Numbered from the stretch's first letter, positions 1 to 5,837 are shown. The stretch: DNA of 5,937 bases from JACAEY01 sp049700155 (GCA_049700155.1 JBNAVX010000138.1:1-5937); one strand, 5' to 3'. The notes: generated by a model not told the origin, from the sequence alone. Numbers and translations are program-made.

Positions 1-42
1 GTGTGTTAGGCTTGTTTTATGAAATTAGATTATTTTGGGCAG

Positions 43-69
43 CAATCTCTCTAAAAATTATTGAGATTG
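43..69. repeat. Degenerate palindromic repeat remnant
   Basis: CAATCTC at 43-49 is the exact reverse complement of GAGATTG at 63-69, giving a 7-bp stem (8-9 bp counting a G-T and an A-T at its base) around a 13-nt AT-rich loop. The right arm continues into 'ACTTCGCACGTAATGAA', which resembles a worn copy of the dispersed small repeats of the form GAGATTGCTTCG...CGCAATGAC that litter many Nitrospirota and Desulfobacterota genomes. The inverted repeat is visible; membership of that repeat class is inferred from resemblance. Confidence 0.45.
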
Positions 70-173
70 TTAACTTCGCACGTAATGAAGTTTCATTTCA
101 GAATTTTTGGGTATATATCTTTATATTAAATTATCTGAAGCAGGAATAATGAGAGATTTTTTATAATAGATAA

Positions 174-215
174 GGGCCGAACTATTAAAGTATAAAACTT
201 TAAAAGCTTCGGCCC
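174..215. other. Strong 42-nt hairpin, function unknown
   Basis: GGGCCGAA at 174-181 pairs perfectly with TTCGGCCC at 208-215. Inside, TTAAAG at 185-190 pairs with CTTTAA at 198-203 around a 7-nt loop, and C182-G206 and T183-A205 can also pair. This leaves one bulged C and one A-A mismatch. It is the only strong GC-rich element in an AT-rich flank. No T-run follows on the + strand, so it is not a canonical intrinsic terminator for rightward transcription; leftward, the stem runs into an only moderately T-rich tract. On the - strand GGAGGTG (217-222 region) immediately precedes the stem. It could be a weak terminator, a leader structure, a small RNA or part of a mobile repeat. Confidence 0.6.
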
Positions 216-273
216 CACCTCCAATTTAATTAATTTAAACTCAATAACAAAATTGAAACAAAAAACGAATTAA

Positions 274-302
274 TTGTCAAGAAGAATTTTTTTAGTTGTA
301 AT
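274..302 (+). promoter_or_regulatory. Likely sigma70-type promoter for the holin-family gene
   Basis: TTGTCA at 274-279 (5 of 6 matches to TTGACA) is separated by exactly 17 bp from TGTAAT at 297-302 (5 of 6 matches to TATAAT). Transcription would start near 309. That gives a leader of about 100 nt before the ATG at 409, and the leader would include the palindrome at 348-381. The flank is AT-rich, so chance -10-like hexamers are common; the paired spacing is what makes this credible. Confidence 0.45.
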
Positions 303-347
303 ATGTCATAATCAAATTATCTAACATCATTAGTGTCAAAATATGAG

Positions 348-381
348 ATTGCAACCTCAGAAACGAGTTCGGGGTTGCAAT
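348..381. repeat. 34-bp near-perfect palindrome in the leader
   Basis: ATTGCAACC at 348-356 is the exact reverse complement of GGTTGCAAT at 373-381. Pairing extends inward through a T-G and a C-G pair and then, past one bulged A, through GAA/TTC, so almost the whole 34 bp can fold. The right arm reads GGGGTTGCAATGACA, a sequence style typical of small dispersed palindromic repeats. It lies between the inferred transcription start and the start codon of the holin-family gene, so it could fold in that leader. It is not followed by a T-run. Confidence 0.6.
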
Positions 382-396
382 GACAAATTGAGTAAT

Positions 397-401
397 AAGG
401 A
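397..401 (+). promoter_or_regulatory. Shine-Dalgarno that fixes the start at 409
   Basis: AAGGA sits 7 nt before the ATG at 409. The in-frame ATG at 343 has no comparable site, and its first 22 codons would run through the palindrome. This decides for the shorter protein. Confidence 0.75.
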
Positions 402-408
402 CAGTTTT

Positions 409-789
409 ATGTCATACCTAATTTTAAGGATTATTATAAATGCTATTTCAATTACAGTGGCTGTTAAACTTATTAATGGTATAACCTTCACAGGTAAATG
501 GTGGAAGATGGTCATAATCGGTGCAATCTTTGGAGTCGTAAATTCCTTCATAAGACCTATTGTGAAGTTTTTTACATTTCCTTTTATTATCTTAACTCTT
601 GGACTCTTTACATTTATAATTAATGCACTTATGTTGTTGCTAACAGAAAAACTATCAGAGTCTTTTAATCTTGGTCTTCAAATTCATGGTTTCTGGCCTG
701 CATTCTGGGGAGCATTAATTGTCAGCATAGTAAGCACAATCCTCTCATGGCTCACAGGAGTAACAGAAATTAAATACCATAAAGGTTGA
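409..789 (+). CDS. Small membrane protein, YvlD / phage holin family (PF04020-like)
   Basis: This is a 126-residue, very hydrophobic protein with about four membrane-spanning helices, roughly at residues 4-24, 33-52, 57-79 and 96-117. The family look is clear: an N-x-x-x-R-P motif (N45, R49, P50) at the end of helix 2, a T-x-P-x-x-x-x-T-x-G-x-F pattern (residues 56-67) leading into helix 3, and a conserved Asn at 72. Length and topology fit the family, which is chromosomal in most bacteria and is called 'phage holin' only by distant similarity; the Bacillus subtilis YvlD protein is one member. No lytic or phage genes are nearby, so lysis is unlikely and an envelope-stress or membrane role is more plausible. 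The molecular function is unknown. The start is chosen from the Shine-Dalgarno at 397-401 and because the family begins close to the first helix. It appears to be a single-gene unit with no clear terminator after it. Confidence 0.88.
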   Translation: MSYLILRIIINAISITVAVKLINGITFTGKWWKMVIIGAIFGVVNSFIRPIVKFFTFPFIILTLGLFTFIINALMLLLTEKLSESFNLGLQIHGFWPAFWGALIVSIVSTILSWLTGVTEIKYHKG

Positions 790-891
790 TAGAAAATTAT
801 TCATTAAAATTTATCACTATCTATTGCCTCATTTAAAATCTATATAAAATATCATAATGTCTTCTGATAAAAATACATACAGAAAGCAGAA

Positions 892-1014
892 ATGAGGTTA
901 ATCCCGAAAACCTTCGGAAAGGAAAGGAAGAAACTGACAAAGATTGTATCTGAGAGGTATAAGAAGGCATACATCTAAGAATCAGGAAGTATAATTCTTG
1001 ATGAGCTTGTATAA
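892..1014 (+). pseudogene. Decayed transposase/integrase N-terminal remnant
   Basis: Starting at ATG 892, one frame reads a basic peptide (MRLIPKTFGKERKKLTKIV, then SERYKKA) to a TAA at 976-978, and continues in the same frame through ESGSIILDELV to a second TAA at 1012-1014, followed by LT-D-Y. The pattern 'RYxKAxKKEKxxILDEfxxLTGYN' is what I recall from the N-terminal DNA-binding region of a family of DDE transposases/integrases. The match lies on both sides of the internal stop, which suggests a once-continuous gene now broken by nonsense mutations. No terminal inverted repeats or catalytic domain remain. The family assignment rests on memory of the motif and is tentative; that this is degenerate coding sequence is more secure. 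Confidence 0.5.
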
Positions 1015-1222
1015 CTCACTGATTATGAGGATTTACAGGAAGAAAGGCAACTGTTCTGTAGAGCAGAAAAGATGCTCTTAGGTGAGGAGATTGGTAGAGC
1101 CGATTTTTCCGTATTGTTAGCTGAAACTGCTATTTTGGATGATATTGACCTTAATAAAAGCAGAATCAGTTGATGTAGATTTTCGTGATGCAACAGTCAT
1201 GCTCCCAGACTTTGAGTTATAA
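1015..1222 (+). pseudogene. Unidentified broken coding remnant, possibly antitoxin-like
   Basis: The frame of the preceding remnant stays open from 1015 to a TGA at 1171-1173 and encodes an acidic, protein-like stretch (DYEDLQEERQLF, then RAEKMLLGEEIGRADFSVLLAE). A +1 shift leads to another protein-like stretch (AESVDVDFRDATVMLPDFEL) that ends at TAA 1220-1222. The composition looks like real protein interrupted by a frameshift. The 'YEDLxEERxLxxRAE' stretch resembles the C-terminal half of Phd/YefM-type antitoxins, but this is weak and I do not claim the function. It appears unrelated to the transposase-like piece before it, so the junction near 1015 may mark a rearrangement. Its last bases overlap the likely -10 of the next gene. 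Confidence 0.4.
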
Positions 1223-1223
1223 T
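1218..1223 (+). promoter_or_regulatory. Candidate -10 element for the PBP gene, 7 nt before ATG
   Basis: A perfect TATAAT ends 7 nt before the ATG at 1231, so the expected transcription start falls on or next to the start codon. No good -35 hexamer is visible at 16-18 bp spacing (best is CAGTCA at 1194-1199, 3 of 6), and there is no Shine-Dalgarno between it and the ATG. The hexamer overlaps the stop codon of the upstream remnant. Confidence 0.4.
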
Positions 1224-1230
1224 TAAACAA

Positions 1231-3069
1231 ATGATGAGATTAGAATATGATGAAAAAGAAGATATGAGATCACCTTCTCAAAAAATAATTATATTCTTAA
1301 TTGTCCTATCAGCGATCGTTGGAATTTCTGGTGGAATTATATACTGGGTTACTTCTGACCTTCCAAATATAAAGCTTCTCGAAGAATATACACCTGTTGA
1401 GTCCTCAAGGGTTTATTCAAGTGATGGAAAGCTGATCGCAGAGCTTTTTGTAGAGAGAAGGACTTTTGTGCCACATTACCAGATACCAGAGCATGTGAAA
1501 AAGGCTTTTATCTCTGTTGAGGATGTGAGGTTTTACTACCATCCAGGAGTAGATCTATTAGGAATTATGAGAGCTCTCTGGAGTGATATCAAGGCTGGAG
1601 GTATTGTAGAAGGTGGAAGCACTATCACACAACAGCTTGCAAGGATGCTTTTTTTAAAACCCGAAAGGTCATTGAAGAGGAAGTTAAAAGAGGCTGTATT
1701 ATCTATAAGGATAGAGAAACGATACACAAAAGATGAAATCCTCGGGCTTTATTTGAATCAGTCATATTTTGGGACAAGGGCATATGGTATAGAGGCTGCT
1801 TCTCAGACATATTTTGGGAAATCAGTCCGGGAACTCTCTATTGGAGAGGCTGCACTTCTTGCTTCGCTTCCAAAGGCACCTTCCCTTTACTCTCCATTCA
1901 AAAACCCTGAGAAGGCAAGAGAAAGACGAAACCTTGTTCTTAAGAAGATGCTAAACCATAATTTTATCACTGAAACAGAATTTAATCAGGCTATAAATGA
2001 GCCTCTGCCACAAATACCACATATGAGGAAATATGAGGCACCATATTTTATTGAATTTATAAGGCAGAGACTCGAAAAGAAATACGGTCCTGAAATATAT
2101 ACTTCAGGTTACAAGATATATTCGACTCTTGACTACAGGATGCAGAAGATAGCTGAAGATGCGATTGAAAAAGGCATCAAGACTATTGAACAAAGGGTGA
2201 AACCAGGAATTCAAGCTTCACTTATTGCTATAGACCTCCAGACAGGTCATATAAAGGCAATGGTTGGAGGTATTGACTTCTGGAAGAATCAGTTCAATAG
2301 GGCTACACAGGCAAAGAGACAGCCAGGCTCTGCATTTAAGCCTTTTGTATATTTAACAGCTTATGAGAATGGTATGTTATCAGGAGATAGGATAGCCGAT
2401 TCTCCTGTTTCATTTAAGGGTCATCAGCTTGGTGTTCGATGGTCACCACATAATTATGATGGAAAATATTATGGGATGGTCACACTTAAAAAGGCACTTG
2501 CAAAATCATTAAATGCTGCTACTGTTAGACTTGCTGGTAGAATTGGCATAGAAAATATTATAGAAAATGCTAAAAAGCTTGGTATAAAGACTGATCTTCA
2601 GCCTTATCTTCCAACAGCGCTTGGTGCTTCTGATGTTACTCTTATTGAGATGGTTTCAGCTTATTCTGCCTTTTCAACAGGGAGAAAGACAGAACCTATT
2701 GCATATGAAAGGATACTAAATAGAGATAATATCGTTATAGAAGAGATGATTCCACATACTGAAGAAGTTATCAGTCAAAATGTTGTTGAGGAGATGAAGA
2801 TATCTCTTGGTGCTGTTGTCAGAGAAGGAACAGCAAAGAAGGCACTCGAGATTGGTAGAGATGTATATGGAAAGACTGGAACTACAAATGACTTTACTGA
2901 TGCATGGTTCATAGGTTTTGATGACCAGCTTGCAGTTGGGGTATGGGTTGGAAGGGATGACCATACACCAATTGGTCATAAAGAAACAGGTGCAAGGGCT
3001 GCTCTTCCAATATGGATAGAATTTATGAAAAGAGTGCCTCTACAAACTCCTCAGGGTCAAAATCCCTAA
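1231..3069 (+). CDS. Penicillin-binding protein 1A-type bifunctional transglycosylase/transpeptidase
   Basis: This class A PBP polymerises lipid II into glycan strands and cross-links the stem peptides on the outer face of the cytoplasmic membrane. A short charged cytoplasmic tail precedes one signal anchor at about residues 18-40. The GT51 domain (about 55-240) has the catalytic Glu in VEDVRFYYHPG (E97), GGSTITQQL (128-136), the KRKLKE block (149-154) and DEILGLYLNQSYFG (168-181). The transpeptidase domain (about 325-600) has SAFK with nucleophile S367 and K370, SLN (426-428) and KTGT (548-551). All key residues are present. At 612 residues it is much shorter than E. coli PBP1A (about 850) and lacks room for a large insertion between domains, like the compact forms in many deep-branching bacteria. 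The start is uncertain: M1, M2 (1234) or M12 (1264) are possible, and none has a good Shine-Dalgarno. Its last 47 bp overlap the convergent ftsY. Confidence 0.95.
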   Translation: MMRLEYDEKEDMRSPSQKIIIFLIVLSAIVGISGGIIYWVTSDLPNIKLLEEYTPVESSRVYSSDGKLIAELFVERRTFVPHYQIPEHVKKAFISVEDVRFYYHPGVDLLGIMRALWSDIKAGGIVEGGSTITQQLARMLFLKPERSLKRKLKEAVLSIRIEKRYTKDEILGLYLNQSYFGTRAYGIEAASQTYFGKSVRELSIGEAALLASLPKAPSLYSPFKNPEKARERRNLVLKKMLNHNFITETEFNQAINEPLPQIPHMRKYEAPYFIEFIRQRLEKKYGPEIYTSGYKIYSTLDYRMQKIAEDAIEKGIKTIEQRVKPGIQASLIAIDLQTGHIKAMVGGIDFWKNQFNRATQAKRQPGSAFKPFVYLTAYENGMLSGDRIADSPVSFKGHQLGVRWSPHNYDGKYYGMVTLKKALAKSLNAATVRLAGRIGIENIIENAKKLGIKTDLQPYLPTALGASDVTLIEMVSAYSAFSTGRKTEPIAYERILNRDNIVIEEMIPHTEEVISQNVVEEMKISLGAVVREGTAKKALEIGRDVYGKTGTTNDFTDAWFIGFDDQLAVGVWVGRDDHTPIGHKETGARAALPIWIEFMKRVPLQTPQGQNP

Positions 3070-3928
3070 GGTCTTCCAGCCTTTCACCGATACCGATAAG
3101 CCTTACAGGGATACCTAATTCCTTTTTAATTGCAAATATAATACCGCCTTTTGCAGTGCCATCAAGTTTAGTAAGTGCAATACCCGTAATGCCTATTGCA
3201 TTATTAAACATCTCTGCCTGTCTTAAAGCATTCTGTCCAGTTGTAGCATCTACAACAAGAAGTATCTCCTGTGGAGCACCAGGCATTGCCTTTTCAATAA
3301 CCCTTTTCATCTTTTTGATTTCTTCCATGAGGGGGGTCTTAGTATGGAGCCTTCCTGCAGTATCAATGATGACAACATCTATGCCCCTATTCTTAGCAGC
3401 TGCAATAGCATCAAAGGCAACAGCAGCAGGGTCTGAACCACTCTGGTGTTTTACAAAGTGGGCATTAGCCCTTTTTGCCCATATCTCTAATTGTTCTATC
3501 CCTGCTGCCCTGAATGTATCTCCTGCTGCAAGCAACACAGATAGTCCCTGTGAGTGAAACCTGCTCGCAATCTTTCCAATCGTCGTAGTCTTACCAACTC
3601 CATTTACACCAACTGCGAGTATAACAAATGGACGGCTTTCAGATGGAACAAGCGGATGTGGATGGTTGAGGATTGATACCATCTCTTTTTTCAATGCCTC
3701 TTTAAGTGAAGCAGTATCTCTTACCTCACCTCTTTTTGTCTTTTCTCTTAAAGAAGTCATAATCTCTTCTACAGCCTTCATACCTACATCAGCAGTGATA
3801 AGTATCTCCTCAAGCTCTTCAAGGCTCTTTTCGTCAATCTTTCTACCTGTAAAGATTGATTCAACCTTTTCAACGAGACTTTTTCTCGTCTTTGTGAGAC
3901 CTTCTTTGAGTCTTTCAAGAAATTTCAT
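3023..3928 (-). CDS. ftsY: FtsY, signal recognition particle receptor GTPase
   Basis: FtsY docks the SRP (Ffh) ribosome complex at the membrane and hands nascent membrane proteins to the Sec translocon. This copy is essentially the NG core. The N domain helical bundle (about 1-85) begins FLERLKEGLTKTRKSL, and the G domain carries G1 GVNGVGKTT (107-115), G2 DTFRAAGIEQL (137-147), G3 DTAGR (189-193), DATTGQNA (227-234), G4 TKLD (253-256), and the closing GIGERLEDLRDFDP (279-292). At 301 residues it lacks the long acidic A domain of E. coli FtsY, as is common outside enterics. G143 replaces the usual Ala in the G2 segment, a mild change. The start is firm: GAGGT (3935-3939 on the opposite strand) lies 6 nt upstream. 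It follows the phosphoribosyltransferase gene by 14 bp and is probably co-transcribed. No terminator is visible beyond its stop, which lies inside the PBP gene. Confidence 0.97.
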   Translation of the reverse strand: MKFLERLKEGLTKTRKSLVEKVESIFTGRKIDEKSLEELEEILITADVGMKAVEEIMTSLREKTKRGEVRDTASLKEALKKEMVSILNHPHPLVPSESRPFVILAVGVNGVGKTTTIGKIASRFHSQGLSVLLAAGDTFRAAGIEQLEIWAKRANAHFVKHQSGSDPAAVAFDAIAAAKNRGIDVVIIDTAGRLHTKTPLMEEIKKMKRVIEKAMPGAPQEILLVVDATTGQNALRQAEMFNNAIGITGIALTKLDGTAKGGIIFAIKKELGIPVRLIGIGERLEDLRDFDPEEFVEALFS

Positions 3929-3942
3929 AAATTTACCTCAAA

Positions 3943-4584
3943 TTATATATTTTGTGCAGCAAGCTTAAGAAATTCAATTACTTCTTCATCAGAGACCTGT
4001 GTAAAATCATAGTAATAAGAACCTACAGCCATAAAATCATCTGGAGTTTCAATACAAATAAACTCATCTACCATTTTTTCAAGTTCTTCTGCGGTACTGG
4101 GAGGGGCCACAGGAAGTGCGACAATAAGTCTTTTTAGTTTTTCTTCTTTTAAAGTGACTATTGCTACCTTCATTGTTACGCCTGTTGCAACTCCGTCATC
4201 AACAAGTATAACTGTCTTTCCTTCAAGTCCAGAGAGCCTTTTGTCCTTACGATAAAATTTTATTCTTCTTGAAATCTCTTCTTTCTGTTTTGAGATCTCT
4301 CCTTCTATATATTCTTTTGATATCCCATAAGCAGAAATTATATTATCGTTCAGGACTACTGTCCCTGTCTCAGAGACCGCACCAATCCCGAATTCAGGTT
4401 GTCCAGGAAACCCTATTTTCCTTACGATTATAATATCAAGGGGTACATTGAGACTTTTAGCTATTTCATATCCTGTTACAACACCACCCCTTGGAAGGGC
4501 AAGAACAAGCACACCTTCTTTACTTTTATATTCTTTCAGCCTTGAAGCAAGCTGAATCCCTGCAGCAGCCCTATCTTTAAACAT
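3943..4584 (-). CDS. Phosphoribosyltransferase-fold protein, COG1926 type
   Basis: This is a 213-residue type I phosphoribosyltransferase (PRT) fold protein. The PRPP-binding signature VILVDDGVATGVTM lies at 125-138, with the acidic pair D129/D130. Upstream are the PRGG loop (31-34) and the subfamily stretch RKIGFPGQPEFGIGAV (55-70); downstream are ALPVAPP (156-162) and the tail DDFMAVGSYYYDFTQVSDEEV (182-202). These mark the 'predicted phosphoribosyltransferase' group found in many bacteria and archaea, whose substrate is unsettled, so I assign no specific reaction. It probably binds PRPP and acts in the cytoplasm. It lies 38 bp beyond the isomerase gene and 14 bp before ftsY. The ATG at 4584 has no Shine-Dalgarno but has a TATAAT 7 nt upstream, so it may also be transcribed from its own promoter. 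The start agrees with the family's usual N-terminus (FKDRAxAGxxLA). Confidence 0.88.
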   Translation of the reverse strand: MFKDRAAAGIQLASRLKEYKSKEGVLVLALPRGGVVTGYEIAKSLNVPLDIIIVRKIGFPGQPEFGIGAVSETGTVVLNDNIISAYGISKEYIEGEISKQKEEISRRIKFYRKDKRLSGLEGKTVILVDDGVATGVTMKVAIVTLKEEKLKRLIVALPVAPPSTAEELEKMVDEFICIETPDDFMAVGSYYYDFTQVSDEEVIEFLKLAAQNI

Positions 4585-4591
4585 AGTAGCT

Positions 4592-4597
4592 ATTATA
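4592..4597 (-). promoter_or_regulatory. Candidate -10 element for the phosphoribosyltransferase gene, 7 nt before ATG
   Basis: On the - strand a perfect TATAAT lies 7 nt upstream of the ATG at 4584, the same spacing as at the PBP gene. The -35 region is poor (TTTATT at 17 bp, 3 of 6). The 39-bp gap between the isomerase stop and this start has no Shine-Dalgarno, so an internal promoter giving a leaderless mRNA for this gene and ftsY is possible. Read-through from the upstream genes is equally possible. Confidence 0.4.
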
Positions 4598-4623
4598 AGT
4601 TTAAGTAACTTTAAAATAAAATT

Positions 4624-5190
4624 TTAAAGGTTTGCATGTATCTTTTTCATCTCCTCTTCTTCAATTCCCAGACGGTTCATGAGTTCAAGAACACAGGCTT
4701 CAAAGAAGATGAGTGTTGAGATTTCAAAGAGGGAACCAAGAGGTGGAGGAGGAATACCCATGAGCTCACGTGTAGTATAACCACTTATCTTTCTTGGTAC
4801 TGCCTCTGAGGGTATCTGAACCACTATGTCTGCAAGCTTAGCAAGCTCGGAATTTTTATCCCATGTAATAGCAGCAACCTTTCCACCAAGGCATTTTGAA
4901 GCCTTAGCAGTCTCGACAACCCATGTTGTCTTCCCAGAACCTGAAACAGCAATCAATGTATCACCCTTTCTCATAGATGGAGTTATAGTTTCACCTACTA
5001 TAAATACCTTCTTTTTTAGATGGACAAGGCGCATACCAAATGCCTTTGCAACCAGTCCAGAACGACCAGCACCTATTATATATATTCGAGGTGTCTTGAT
5101 AATAAGGTTAATGAAATCATCAAAATCCTTTTGGGATATCTTATCAGTAACCTGTTTTATCTTATCTAAAAGATATGGATAATAATTCAT
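4624..5190 (-). CDS. 6-phospho-3-hexuloisomerase (RuMP pathway)
   Basis: This 188-residue single SIS-domain isomerase interconverts D-arabino-3-hexulose 6-phosphate and fructose 6-phosphate, the second step of the RuMP route. Family marks in order are YIIGAGRSGLVAKAFGMRLVHL (residues 37-58), VGETITP (65-71), the phosphate-loop SGSGKT (83-88), AITWDKNSELAKLADIVVQIP (107-127), PPLGSLFE (149-156), and a C-terminal tail ending IHANL. That tail matches the H-x-N-L ending I recall from the Methanocaldococcus isomerase MJ1247. Length is typical. Its ATG overlaps the stop of the synthase gene by 4 bp (ATGA), which implies translational coupling, and GGAG (5197-5200 on the opposite strand) lies 6 nt upstream and supports this start. 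The synthase gene next door makes other SIS sugar isomerases unlikely. Confidence 0.93.
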   Translation of the reverse strand: MNYYPYLLDKIKQVTDKISQKDFDDFINLIIKTPRIYIIGAGRSGLVAKAFGMRLVHLKKKVFIVGETITPSMRKGDTLIAVSGSGKTTWVVETAKASKCLGGKVAAITWDKNSELAKLADIVVQIPSEAVPRKISGYTTRELMGIPPPPLGSLFEISTLIFFEACVLELMNRLGIEEEEMKKIHANL

Positions 5191-5828
5191 CTATGTCTCC
5201 AGCTCATTATTGCCTCTTTCATTGTTTTTGCAGCCTCTCCTGGTTTTTCTGCCTTTATGATATATCCACCAACGATGATAATTGAAGGTTTAAATGGCAT
5301 TATTGATGGAAGGTCCTCAGGTCTTATCCCCCCTGCAACACAGAAAGGTATTTGTATTTCTTCCATATAATTCTCAAGCCCTGTAAATGTTCTTTTGCCT
5401 CTTTGTTGTTCATCAAGAGATATATGGATACAGAAAAAGTCTGGAAGTAGATATTGGATTTCTCTTGCTCTCGAAACCCAGTCCCTTGAGCCTATGAGGT
5501 CTATAACAATTTTCTTATTCTGTCTCCTTGTCTCTTCTAATGCACCTGTAATAGTTTCAACTGATGCCTGTGCGCAAACGCTTATCATGTCAGCTCCAGC
5601 ATCAAAAGCCATTCTTGCCTCAAGAGAACCAGCATCCATTATCTTTAAGTCAGCAAATATCTGCTTATTCTCAAAATTCTTCTTAAATACCTCTACTACC
5701 TTGATACCCTCAGATTTAATCAGAGGTGTTCCTGCCTCGATTATGTCAACATACTGATAGGTCAATAAGGCAATATTAAGGGCATCTTTGATATTCAGAA
5801 AATCAAGGGCAACCTGAAGAAGGGACAT
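5187..5828 (-). CDS. 3-hexulose-6-phosphate synthase (RuMP pathway)
   Basis: This 213-residue (beta/alpha)8-barrel enzyme of the OMP decarboxylase superfamily condenses formaldehyde with ribulose 5-phosphate to hexulose 6-phosphate, reversibly and with a divalent metal. Visible marks are LQVALDF (4-10), IIEAGTPLIKSEG (29-41), the catalytic DxKxxD in ADLKIMDAGSLEA (59-71; D60, K62, D65), VIDLIG (108-113), IHISLDEQ (134-141, with H135), the phosphate-binding VAGGI (164-168) and IVGGYI (185-190). Length equals that of known bacterial synthases. The related 3-keto-gulonate-6-phosphate decarboxylase shares the fold, but the adjoining hexuloisomerase gene settles the call. The start agrees with the family N-terminus. 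There is no real Shine-Dalgarno, and the likely -10 is only 9 nt upstream. It is the first gene of the leftward block. Confidence 0.93.
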   Translation of the reverse strand: MSLLQVALDFLNIKDALNIALLTYQYVDIIEAGTPLIKSEGIKVVEVFKKNFENKQIFADLKIMDAGSLEARMAFDAGADMISVCAQASVETITGALEETRRQNKKIVIDLIGSRDWVSRAREIQYLLPDFFCIHISLDEQQRGKRTFTGLENYMEEIQIPFCVAGGIRPEDLPSIMPFKPSIIIVGGYIIKAEKPGEAAKTMKEAIMSWRHR

Positions 5829-5837
5829 CCTATGAAA

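Larger units (their letters stand above)
1..342. other. Gene-free AT-rich left flank
   Basis: I find no convincing reading frame on either strand here: stops are frequent in all frames and nothing resembles a known family. What it does hold is listed separately: a degenerate palindrome near 43-69, a 42-nt hairpin at 174-215, a very AT-rich tract from about 222 to 300, and a plausible rightward promoter at 274-302. If a gene lies to the left of the window, this is its flank. Confidence 0.7.

Noticed and set aside
252..280. Leftward promoter TTGACA-17-TTCAAT
   Set aside because: The -35 is perfect but the -10 matches only 4 of 6 and no leftward gene follows within the window; not enough to call.
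343..408. 22-codon N-terminal extension of the holin-family protein
   Set aside because: It has no Shine-Dalgarno, encodes a non-family peptide and is made mostly of the 34-bp palindrome; the ATG at 409 has AAGGA at the right distance.
788..821. Possible terminator after the holin-family gene
   Set aside because: Only a 5-bp GATAG/CTATC stem with a long AT-rich loop and no T-run; too weak.
1139..1222. 27-codon small ORF (MILTLIKAESVDVDF...)
   Set aside because: It has no ribosome site and appears to be the frameshifted end of the upstream remnant, with its stop overlapping the PBP -10.
3012..3557. 181-codon open frame on the + strand
   Set aside because: It lies antisense to the conserved ftsY G domain, has a Ser/Ala-rich composition typical of a shadow frame and resembles no protein family.
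4925..4942. SGSGKT in the isomerase read as an ATP-binding P-loop
   Set aside because: It sits where the SIS-domain phosphate loop belongs (SGSGxT), and the archaeal homologue I recall has Arg at the same position, so Lys is ordinary and no ATPase is implied.
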